Shown here piece after piece: positions 48,501 through 60,500 of a DNA stretch of 64,000 nucleotides (the first letter of the stretch is position 1; each line of letters begins with the position of its first letter). The stretch comes from Rhynochetos jubatus (taxonomy: Eukaryota; Chordata; Aves; Eurypygiformes; Rhynochetidae): the NCBI GenBank assembly GCA_027574665.1, contig CM050690.1, forward strand, positions 73,141,433 to 73,205,432, in the 5' to 3' direction. The notes below the pieces were generated by a model. The model was not told where the DNA came from. It was given only the letters and a program-made list of their open reading frames with translations, and did not search any database. Both the position numbers and the translations under genes were made by a program.

Positions 48501-51500
48501 CCGGCTCCCCAGCAGCCGGGATGGAGGGAAAGTGAGGGGCTGAAACTGGTCATTCCAGCTCTCTGGTAGGTGAGCAGGGGGAGTCTGGGGTCATGGTGCT
48601 CTCAGAAGCTGGACATAACCTTTAGGGAGAATTCCCCCAGTGATGCAACTGTTCCCATTCAGTCAAACCTCAGGATGACAGGAAGAATGGAAGGAGGGGC
48701 AGGACATTGTGTCCCCAGAAGGGCTTCCTCAAAGCTTACAGGGAACAACAAAGGGGTGGTTCTGGCCTCACAGCCAGGTGTGTTGTAGGAGTCATCCTTT
48801 AGTACCACGGTAGAGCACAGTGTGACACATTTCATCCTGCCTTGAAGGAGCAGCTTCCACAGTCATCAGACCTCACAGCACTGGCCCCAAGAGGAAACCA
48901 AGGCCTTCCCTTACTGACTCACACAGACACATTTCCTCCATCCTGCTCCTGAAAAGACAATCCTGCTCCTGATGCCTCCCTTACCGATGCACTGCACGCT
49001 GGATGGAATGTTGATCCAGTTACCACTGGTGTTCCTTCCCAGCCAAGGGTCCCTGTAAACAGGTTTCTCATGAATGATGGGTTGAATCTGAAGTGAACAT
49101 TTGATTTTGGTGAGGGACGGATGGAAACCCTCAGGGCAGCTCAGAGTCACTTCCTCGTTATTCTTATAATTCTCCTCATTTGGTGTCAGCTGGAGTCTTG
49201 GGTCCCACTGTGGCCTCTGGCACTTTTCTGGCAGAGGTGAAAGGGGTTGTTAATTGAGGTGGGAGGTGAATACCTGTGACATGGGTGTGTCATGGGATGT
49301 CATCGATCATTTTGTTTGGGGCACAGGGGGCAGCCAGGAGAGCTCCTGATGCCTTCCTTACCGACACACTCCACTCTGGATCGAATGGGGATCCAGGCAC
49401 CTCTGCTGTTCCTTCCCCGCCAAACTGGTCGGTATATAGGCTTCCCAAGGCTGATGGACTGGACTTCCCGTGCACATTTGACAATGGTGAAGGACGGCTG
49501 GAAACCATCGATGCAGCTCAGAGTCACTTCTTCATCCTCCTTGTAATTCTCCTGGTCTGGTGCCAGGCGCAGCCCTGGGTCCCACCAGGGCCTCTGGCAC
49601 ATTTCTGGCAGAGGTGAAAGGGGGTGTTAGGTGGGGTTGGGGTGACAAGCCAGGGCAGGGGTAGGTGACAGGGTGTCAGCAATCCTCAGCCATCCCTCCA
49701 GTCCCTGAAGGGAGAGGGAAAGGGGGCACATTGATCTGCCTCCTGGACTTGACTGAGGACAGTCAAGTCCCCTGAGGACTTGACCCCTCAGGAAGGCTTG
49801 TTGGGAGGGGGCTCTCCTTCTGCACCCAAAGTGTGAAGGATCACTCAACCATGAACCTCCCCACCCACCCACTTCCATCTCTGGACACTCTCAGCCATCT
49901 CCCACAGCCTCAAGGAGGGAGGTTCCCATGTTGTCTCTCCCTGCCCACCTTCCCCACACACTGGGCTGCCTGCACACGGCCATCCCATGCTCAGCACGGC
50001 TCTGCCCCTCCCCAGGGCAGCCCTGCAGCCCCATCACCCAAGGAAAGGCATCGTTCTTCCCCACCTGCATCCCCCACAGGCGCCAGCCCCGATGGCAAGG
50101 GCTGTCCCAGCACAGGCTTGCAGGGCTCCCCTCCTTCCTCCCCACTCCAGCTCCTGTCGCTGCAGGAGTTGTCCCCAGGGTCCCTCAGCTGCACAGGTAG
50201 GCAGGGCACAAGCAGACCTCTGCACTCTGGGGTGGCACTGGGGGAGCAGCAAGGACCATGGCCCCTCCATGGGCACCTTGGGGCTGGCTCCGGATCCTGC
50301 TGCTGGCCCTGGCCCCATCTGCAGGGCCCCACGCTTGGCATCTCCACCAGGAGCCTCCCACCTGAACCACAGGCCGGAGCCCTGCCATGGGCTCCTGGCC
50401 CTGGCCTGACACAGACAGCTCTGGCCGTCACCTCCCTTCTAATCCCACAGCCCCCTCCTGCCAGGACCCTCAGGAGCTGAGGCTGACACCAGCCCCCTCC
50501 CCACAGAGGCTCCCCTGGAGACCCAGGGCACACACAGGGCAGGCTGGTGGCTGTGTCCACACTGCCTCCAGCAGCACCCACCATTGCTCCAGGCAGGCAG
50601 ACACCCTGGAAACACTGTGCATGCACAGCCCCCCTTCCCTGCTCTGGAAGGGCAGAGGGGGCAGCCAGGAGAGCTCCTGGTGCCTTCCTTACCGACACAC
50701 TCCACCCTGGACCGAATGGGGATCCAGGCACCGCTGCTGTCCCTTCCCCGCCAAACTGGTCGGGGTACAGGTGTCCCACCACTGATGGACTGGACTTCAC
50801 TGGAACATTTGACAATGGTGAAGGGCGGCTGGAAACCATCGATGCAGCTCAGAGCCACTTCTTCATCCTTCTTGTAATTCTCCTGGTCTGGTGCCAGGCG
50901 CAGCCCTGGGTCCCACCAGGGCCTCTGGCACGTTTCTGGCAGAGGTGAAAGGGGGTGTTAGGTGGGGTTGGGGTGACAAGCCGGGGCAGGGGTAGGTGAC
51001 AGGGTGTCAGCAATCCTCAGCCATCCCTCCAGTCCCTGAAGGGAGAGGGAAAGGGGACACATTGATCTGCCTCCTGGACTTGACTGAGGACAGTCAAGTC
51101 CCCTGAGGACTTGACCCCTCAGGAAGGCTTGTTGGGAGGGGGTTCTCCTTCTGCACCCAAAGTGTGAAGGATCACTCAACCATGAACCTCCCCCACCCAC
51201 CCACTTCCATCTCTGGACACTCTCAGCCATCTCCCACAGCCTCAAGGAGGGAGGTTCCCATGTTGTCTCTCCCTGCCCAATTCCCCCTCACACTGGGCTG
51301 CCTGCACACGGCCATCCCATGCTCAGCATGGCTCTGCCCCTCCCCGGGGCAGCCCCACAGGGGCTTGCTCCAGATCCTGCTGCTGGCCCTGGCCCCATCT
51401 GCAGGGCCCCACACTTGGCACCTCCACCAGGAACCTCCCACCTGAACCACAGCCAAGAGCCCTGCATGATGGGCTCCAGGCCCTGGCCTGACATGGACAG

Positions 51501-54500
51501 CTCTGGCCGTCACCTGCCATTCTAATGCCACAGCCCCCTCCTGCCAGGACCCTCAGGAGCTGAGGCTGACACCAGCCCCCTCCCCACAGAGGCTCCCCTG
51601 GAGACCCAGGGCACACACAGGGCAGGCTGGGGGCTGTGTCCACACCGCCTCCAGCAGCACCCACCATTGCTCCAGGCAGGCAGACACCCTGGAAACACTG
51701 TGCATGCACAGCCCCCCTTCCCTGCTCTGGAAGGGCAGAGGGGGCAGCCAGGAGAGCTCCCGGTGCCTTCCTTACCGACACACTCCACCCTGGACCGAAT
51801 GGGGATCCAGGCACCGCTGCTGTCCCTTCCCCGCCAAACTGGTCGGGGTACAGGTGTCCCACCACTGATGGACTGGACTTCACTGGAACATTTGACAATG
51901 GTGAAGGGCGGCTGGAAACCATCGATGCAGCTCAGAGCCACTTCTTCATCCTTCTTGTAATTCTCCTGGTCTGGTGCCAGGCGCAGCCCTGGGTCCCACC
52001 AGGGCCTCTGGCACGTTTCTGGCAGAGGTGAAAGGGGGTGTTAGGTGGGGTTGGGGTGACAAGCCGGGGCAGGGGTAGGTGACGGGGTGTCAGAAATCCC
52101 CAGCCATCCCTCCATCCCCTGAAGGCAGAAGGAAGGTGACACATCCATCTGTCAGGGCATGACTTGTCAGCAAGACCTCTTGGGAGGGGGCACTCCCGCT
52201 GTCCTGCTCAGGAAATGCTGCAGGAACTGCCAGCTTGCCTGCGTGCCACTACCTTGTCTCCCATCTCCTGCCTGGGTCACCTCTTCAACAGTTTGCACAG
52301 GTTAACACAGCACCAAGGAGGGACAGTGGCCTGCCTGGTGCTCAGATGGGAAATGTCACGACTGGCTATTGAGGGTGAAGCTAGGAGGGGATATGGGAGA
52401 GCTGCTGGGTTGTCACTTACCAGTACACTCTATGGCTCTTTCAATCATCACCCAGGCACCTGTGCTGTTCCTGCCCCACCAAATATCTCCATATTCTCCT
52501 TCTCCAGAACTCTGTTGTAGAAATTTCTTTACACATTTGACCTTGGGGAAGGATGGCTTGAGGTGTCCAGGGCAGGTCAGCATCAGTTCTTCATTCTGTG
52601 GGTATCTTTTTTTGTTTGATGGAAACCGAAGTTTCTCATCCCACGAGGGTCTTGGGCACTTTCCTGTCAGAGCGTGGCAGAGTGTGAGAGTTTTCCTCAG
52701 GGACTGGGGATGCGCAGGCAGGAGGGGGACTGAGTCTTTGCAATGATTGTGGTGTCAGTGTTCAACACCACAAGGAAACCCAAAGGCCCCCAAATTCAGG
52801 AAAGGCGCATGTGCCTGGGCAAGGTAGTGATATGGCACACTGGGAGAGAGGTGAACTGAGGAGCAGGATCTGGCCTCCTCCACTTCCCCATGGCCTGCAA
52901 CTCAGGAATAGACAGGGAGGAGATGCAGGGATAGCAGGAAGGCTTGGCCCACACTGAAGGCTTCTGTCCCTCCCCATCTTGGAGACAGCTCCCAGCTGGG
53001 ACCTGTCTCTTGAGCTGTGGCCCAGGTGTCACATAGAAACAGCAGGATGTCCAGGGTCCCTCCTTGGGGAGAAATGCATGTATCAGGAGAGACCTACTAC
53101 TCCTCCACTCACCGTTGTTGCAGGTCAGTCTTTCTGACACACCGTGCCACGTTCCCTGAATGTCCTTCACCTCCCAAGCATCCTTCCCACCAGAAGATGC
53201 CTCTTTTGCACATCTGATCACAGCAAAGGGAAGAGGATCCTTCATAAAGCAGGTCAATGTCACCTCTTCATTGAGCCGGTAAAAGTCTTGCATTGGGGTA
53301 AATCCCACTACGTCCCACTGGGGCCGCTGGCAACTCTCTGTGCAGAAGAGGAGGAGCGGGTGTAAGCAGGAATGGAAAGAGCCTGCTGTGGGGTCTATTG
53401 CCCTGATTTTGACACTGTCCAGCTCCTTTGGTTACCACGATCAACTCCAAATCCCTCTCTTGCAGCCTAAAACAGAGTTAGGGGTGGCAGCAGGCCACCC
53501 CAAGAGTAGTCCCATCCATCACTGCAGACATGTAGGCTTCTCCACTCAGGCTCCATTTGGGTAAGGCTGAATGGGAACTGAGCTCCTCCACACCTTTCAC
53601 ACAGAGGACCTTCCACACCCACCACCTTGACTATATGACCAGGAACCATGAAGGCACAGGGCTTAGTGTAGACCCCATTGCTGGGACCCTTGTTCCTGCC
53701 TTTGAACTGAGCACAGATCCCGGCAGTTGCACACATCAAGGTGCTGAGATAAAAGATTCCCTGGCACTGCCAGCTCATGGGGAAACCTGAGGCATCCAGG
53801 TGTCTACTTCCTGGACTGTCACTCAGGTGGGGCCGATGCATGACCATGTCACGGAGAGTCTGCCGCCAGCTCAGGACCCTGCGGTCCGAATGATGTGGGG
53901 CTGTGCTTAACCTTGCAGGTGGCAGTTTCGTTCCACAAGGTCTGGGTCCCATTGGAAATGCATCTGATCTGGGCAACCGATGGCACATAGTCGCCAACAC
54001 AGCTCAGCTGCACCACGTCATTCAAGGCATAGCTGCTCTGGTTCCGGGAAAACCGTAGCTTGGGGTCCCAGTCGGAGGGAGCTTTACATTGTCCTGTGTG
54101 CAATGGACATGAGGGAGAGCCCTGAACATCACTGGGTTCTGGCAGCATCCTTGGGCATGAGGAGGCCCTGTCAAGAAGGCTGCTGGCCCCCATCCCTTCA
54201 GAGGGTTGGCAGAGATGAGCATCTCCCAAGATGAGACCCCAGACCCCACGGGCATTTACCCTTCTTGCACCCCCAGGTACAGTGCAGGAGGGTTACCCGC
54301 AGTAGTCTCCTTCCCAGTCATGTGCTGCGGAGGGATCCAGCAGCCGGGTGGATGCTGCTCTCTCCTGCCCTCCCTCCCGAAAAGACGGGCTGCTGGAGTG
54401 CGCCAGACCCAGTGAGTCTCTGCTGGCACCGCTCACCTGCATTCCCATTGTCCTGCTTGGCACTACCTGCTCACACCCACTTGCACCCTTATCTGCAGCA

Positions 54501-57500
54501 AAAAGCCCACACGTTGCCAATTTGCTTTTGCTCTGCAGGTTACACTTGTTATGTTCTCCTCTCCACCCCTTACCTGAAATACCTGCTGGCTCCAAGGGCT
54601 GGGTACCTCCTGTCCCATATCCCTGCCATCCTCACCCAGGAGGGGGAACACCCCCCCATCTCAGCTGGCAGAAAGGACTCTTCAGGGCCTGCAGGTAGGT
54701 GTTTAACCAGCAGCATGCTTAGTTCCATTTTGCCACATCTAGATTGGGCAATTGATGTCAGTAAAACTTCATATTAGTTTTCCATGAGTTTCTAAACAGG
54801 AGTGCTGCTATCTCTCTGCCTGGCACTAATTTGGGTCTCTACCCTCTGTCCAGATACCCGTTTTCATGTAATAAGAAATGCACTTCTCTGAGCTCTCTTC
54901 ATCCAACAAATCCACCTGCAAGTTCCCAAACATTGTCCGAAGTTACTGGGGTGCAGCCAGGCAGGCCCAGTGAGGTTGTACTGCTTCCCAGCACGCCCAA
55001 AGCGCGTTAGGTCTCCACACAACGCCGTGATTGCTCTGCACACCTCGTGCAGCAGGCCAACAGGCAACAACTGCTGCATCATCTCAGCAGGAATAAAGCC
55101 CATGGCAAACAAATAGAACAAAGTCCCAGTTGACTGGAAAATTGAGAAGCAGTTATTTCAGGCAGATGAGAGCTGCTTGCGAAAGCAATTGCAGTGTTTC
55201 AGTTTGTATTTAAGGGCCCAAAATCATGCCTGAACAATGGGGATCCTTCGAATTTGCAGTCAAGGCAGAAATGTGAACAATCATTGCTTGAAAAGAGGTT
55301 TGTGGGGCCTGACCTCAAGCAACAAGCAGTCTGAGGGAGTGAAATCCCTCTGGGGGAGACAGCTCTAGGATCCAAGGGGGCTGCGAGTGCTCACGGCACA
55401 GCTGGCCTCTCCCAGTCCTGACAGTCGGTGCAAAGGGGGCTCGTTGCTTTTCCTGTCGTACATGCTCCCGTACCTCCTGGTAGCTTTACTGTCCCTGCAG
55501 TGACACAAAACCCTCCGGCAGCACAGGACATGGTGACTGGCCAGGCAGGAAACAAGGAGGGAAAGAGAAATTCTCTTTCTTCTGAACTGTTGACACATGT
55601 GCAGATTTCAGACTGGTATCTGGGACTGTGTCTTCCTACAAAGACCGGTGCTCTGTTGTCAGGGGTGGTTGCAGCTGTACACCACAGCTTTGCCTTGCTC
55701 CCAGCCTTCCCTGAGCTTCACCCCAAAACTTTTAGTGCCCCTCAGGAAGAACAGCATTCGCTGCTGATACAACCAAGAGAAATCCTCTCTAAAGTTTTTT
55801 GGCTTTGTATGGTGCTTTCTTACAGAGGCCAGGGGTAACACTACGTTTTAAAAGGCCACGTCATGGCTGCTGCTTTAGAGGTGTAATACAGTGTGGTATT
55901 TGTACTGTATTACAAAGAAAAATTAGTCTTTCTTTAAGTTTATTATTTTTTTTTTTTTTAATTAAAAGGTGAAGCTTCTGCAGGCTGAAATTAGGTGGGT
56001 TCAGCATTATACTGATTATTGCTGACAGGCACTGAGGGCTGATTCAGCATTTCCCTTAGTTAGGGGGGTTCAGTAAGATACAAGTAAATAAGTGCTGTGT
56101 AAGCCTCCCGACTGGAAGCAGGTGTGAAGGGATCCCTTGGACTGAGCTGGGACAACAGCCACACATTTCTGACTAGGCTGGCCACCTTCATCAGGACTCC
56201 AGTGAATCACTTATCTTAAACCCGAGCATTTATCAGCCCTAATCCTTTGCCAGAGATGTCATAATCTTTTCCCTTTTCATTTTTTCAGGTGTAAAGGGCC
56301 TGGCAGAGGTGCAGATTTGCTCTGGGGCTTCCTCAGTCCTCCTGTTAGTGTCTGCTAGGAGGGGGTGGTGGGATGCTGCCATGATCTGGTGTGGTTTCCT
56401 GTGTGGCATCAGGCAAGAGCAGGTGGCTCAAACGTGCTCCCGTGCGTGTGCCAGCAGTGGGTCAGTGGCTGCATCTACCCTGGGGGCATGAGGACCAGAC
56501 CAGTAAGCCATCCTGCAGGCAAACCCTCTTGCTCCATCCTTGTACCTGGCTGTGACACAGAGCCCCTCACAGGCACCGGCGGGATGCCTGTCCTCTGCAA
56601 GTTGTCCTTTCCGAGCCCTCAGAGCTGTGGGGGTGGTCGTTTGGCCACTTTTTTTATTCCCTTGCAGGCTCCCCTGTGCTCTTTGGTCTGCCACAGGTGT
56701 CCCCGTCATGCTCACACGTGGGGCGGGCAGGGGCTGATACAGCACCCACACCCAGGCAGGGCATCCACCAGGCCAGGCAGAGCCTGAGGACTGCGTGGCA
56801 GAGATCAGGAAAGGCAGGCAGAGCCCACAGCTCACCCCTATCCTCAGAGGAGCCAGAGGCTGGAGAGCTCTGCTGTAGGGGAGTGCAGCAGCCTCAGAAA
56901 TTAGCCTGGGAATTAATGCTGTCTGACAGAGGGACGGGTATGGCAAAATGAGCCCGTTTGCCTTGCCAAGGGGTAGTGCACACCAGCAAGACAGCCCAGG
57001 AGGCTGCCAAAGCCTATTTACTTCCTGCACACAGAGCATCCTGCCAGTGGTGCATGTGCTGTCCCAGCCCTTCCAAAGGCTTTCCTCCTGCCCATGCCCC
57101 TGGAACTGCAGAGGAGCTGAAGACATGCAGGGTGTCACAGCCTTCAGGCACCTGTGTCCGCTCAGAGCCCTTCCTGGTGGCACTGCTGATGGCTGCTTGA
57201 GGGTAAAGCCTCTGCTCCTTCTGTGGGGGGTCTCTGCTTCCCCACAGAATCAGTCCATGTCTGCTTTTGTCTCAAGAACATCACCAAACATCATGCAACT
57301 CGACCTCACTTCTCCAATAAGCCCAGTCCTCGCAGGCGTGTTACTACCACCTGAGACTCACTGTGAGAAGCCAATCCATGAGGGCTGGGTGCAGCCGAGA
57401 TGCGCAGGCTCGGGGGACACCTCCCTCCTGGCCTTCTTTCTCTTTCTCCTTCCCCGATCACTCTGAAACATCTACCATGGGAAAAGAGCTCCTTGGAGCA

Positions 57501-60500
57501 AAGGAGCCTTCACTCTAACCCAGGGTTAAGGCTCTCTGTGTGCTTTGGTGGTGGCCACGGGAAGCTGTGTGGTCCCAGGGAGTCAGGGGGTATGGGATCT
57601 ACAGCAAGCTGGAGCTTGCCGTTGGTGCAAAGGAGATGGATGCACATGCTTGTGCACAGGGGCGACAGGGCTCTGCTGGAGAAGAGGGGCATGCTGAGAG
57701 AGAAAGGGGAAAGAAATACTCATCTTCTAGCCTTGTAGGGACTAACGGCATCCGAGAGGGTAAAGAAACTGTTTTTTACTGACACTGTGGTATGCAGAGA
57801 GCCACCTACAGACCCTCTGCCCCAGGCTATAGGAAAGAGGCTGAGACAAGTGAAATTTCAGAACGGAAAATATGCCGTAGATGTGACCAAACAGGCGCCT
57901 CTTAGTAACCGTGCAACGTGTGCTCACTGCAAAACGTGGAATGTTGAATGCCGAGGCAGGAGTGGTCACAAAAGGTTGGCCTATTGGCTTCGTACAGTCA
58001 GAGATTAACTGTTTACAGGGTTTTTTTTCAGTCATACTATTAAATGAATACCCTCATTGTTAATATTGTTTAATACCCATGAATATAGAAAGCATTTTAC
58101 AGAAATATCTGGGGTGCCAGTCCCTGCTGCAAAGGAGTTATGTGTCTGGCAGGCAAAACAAAGCCGCAGCATGTCCCAGAAGCAGATGTCGGAGAGGATC
58201 AGGAGAAAAGGAGAAATAGCTGTACCGGGAATTCAGGTCAGGCTCCTGGGTTCAGCCCTTTGCTTACCAGCAAAAGATGTACTTTCTTACACTATATTAT
58301 CGCATAGACAAAGAATAAAAGACAAGGTGAACTTTAAGGAGCAGCAGGCAAAGTTCAACCCTTCTCCCGTGGCAGCCCAGCGGCTAGCAGAGGTGACAGC
58401 GAAGCGCGCTGGAGTCGTGCTGCGTCGGATGGCATGTGCATGCTGCGAGGAGCTAAGAAAAGCAAGCACCGTTTGAAGCAGCAGTGAGCGGTATTGCACG
58501 CCACAGAGGAGATGTGCACAGATCTCAAAGCATCTCTGAACTCACCGCTAGCAACTGAACCGCCGAGTGGGCTTTTAACAGTGGGGAAGGGCCAGAGAGA
58601 CCCCAGGGCTGCTCTGCCCAGGAGCACTGCTGGGGAAAGGAAGGCAGAAAAACAGGTCACTGAGCAAGAGCAGGGAAATGGTGACTCTTTAACCTGCACT
58701 GCTCAGCCACGCGCAAGGGCTTTTGACAGGGTTTTAAGAACAGGAGGGGAAATACTTGTTTCCTGTGTGTGTACTCAGGTAATGGGAAGCGGAAGCATGG
58801 TGGAGTTCACAGCTCACAGCCCCAAGGGTGTCAAGCCCCAGGGTGCTCCTTCCCAGCCTCTTTACTCTAGTTTTACTCTAGATTTACTCTAAGCACTGCT
58901 TGAAATTCGAGTCTCACCGACACGAGATCTTTCAGACTGAGCATGACCTCACCTAGCACGCCCCCACCCAGCCCACCATCACTGTGTAATGTCAAGCAAG
59001 GCTGATGAGGAAGGGGCCAGGGCCATCCTGGACCACAGACCCTGCCTCTGCAAGGAAAACCTCCCGTGGGAGCTTTTCCACCTGCCTCCCATGCACACTG
59101 TGACCATAAAAGGACTTTTGTACAGATGTGGCATCTCAGGGCTGGGTGGGGGAGCCCTGTAAGAACCACAGAGAAAGACAATACGGTGACAACAGGACAA
59201 TGAGACAATGCACCCTTCTCAGCGCATGGTGTGCCCATGACGGGGTAAGCAAAGCAGCAGTGCTGTGCTAGCTCTCACCTGTACCACGCACACCAACCAC
59301 ATCCTCTGTCTGCAGCTACTCTGCTCTTCCCTGGGCTGCCTGGTTGTACCCTACATCTGCCAGGGCCATGGGAGATGCTAAGGAACCCCTGGGAAGGGGG
59401 ACCCTTGGGTCATGTCCTGGCACCGTGTCCCCCATCTCTGCCTAGCAGCTTTACCCTGCCCCACTGCCACTATCTGCCCCACAGAGGCCCATTCCACCCT
59501 AAGAGGGATGGGAGGGACCCTCCTGCCCCATCCTGGACACCCCTCTTGTCCTGTCCCTCAGTGAGAGGAGACTCCCGATCCATCACATGGGGATCTCAAC
59601 ACAGATCCTGTAATGGGATGAGCCCACGTGCTGAGGATGCAGGCAGGGCTACCCGCACTGCTGGGCATGGCTGCCAAAAGTCTTTGCCCTGGTTCCTCTT
59701 TTCACAAACACCAAGGTGCAGGCTCAGCAATGCAATCTCTGCCACAGGCAGCCCCAGACTCCTCCAGGGACGTCTGGGTGACTGAGATATGCAGAGCAAG
59801 CCAGAGGCCTGCTGGCCACCGGGTCCCTGCTGCGTCGCACTGCTCACGGTATAGCCAGGTCCTGGCTTCAGCATGCACCGTGCCGACACGCTGGGAACAC
59901 ATGCAATGTCTGGGCACAGTTGCACATGCTGTCCTGGGAGGACAGCTTCAGCAGGGGATCTGGGCAAGGGGAAGTCACTCCGGGCAGGAGAATATCCTCT
60001 GTCGTAGGTTTAGCCCTTGGTTTCTGAGTGTGCTGTGCTCATGCTCCCTGTAACCACAGGGACACACTTCCCCTGGGCATGGATTTCTAGGGCCCATATC
60101 ACACAGTACATACCCTGCCGTCACTTTACATCAGCAACTGAAGATCCTGGTCCCATTCCCTGGCTGCTATCATACCCAGGGTACTTAATCAGCAAGTTTC
60201 TCTAGCCTGGATCAGCCCAGGCACATCCTCACAGCAGATCAGAACAACGTGATTAAATGCTAGTTTAATGATTTTTAGCACCTAGCTCCGTCAAGATTGG
60301 TTTAGAGAAATGCTCCAGTTCAGACAGATGCAGAGCAATGCAAGGTCACAGACTCTGGATCACAGCTCAAATCCCAGGCAGTGCAGTCTCCTGGGAGATC
60401 AGATAACATAGAATCCTAGAACCTTTTATGTTGGAAAAGACCTTTAAGATCATCAAATCCAACCCTTAACCTAACATTGCTAATACCACCACTAAATCAC

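Noticed and set aside
57787-58008. Small frame with two Cys-x-x-Cys-like pairs ([11 protein letters not shown])
   Set aside because: Short, isolated, no splice or family support; likely chance.
58860-58892. TTTACTCTAG short tandem repeat as a regulatory array or CRISPR-like unit
   Set aside because: Only about three imperfect copies without spacers; a simple-sequence feature in a vertebrate intron.
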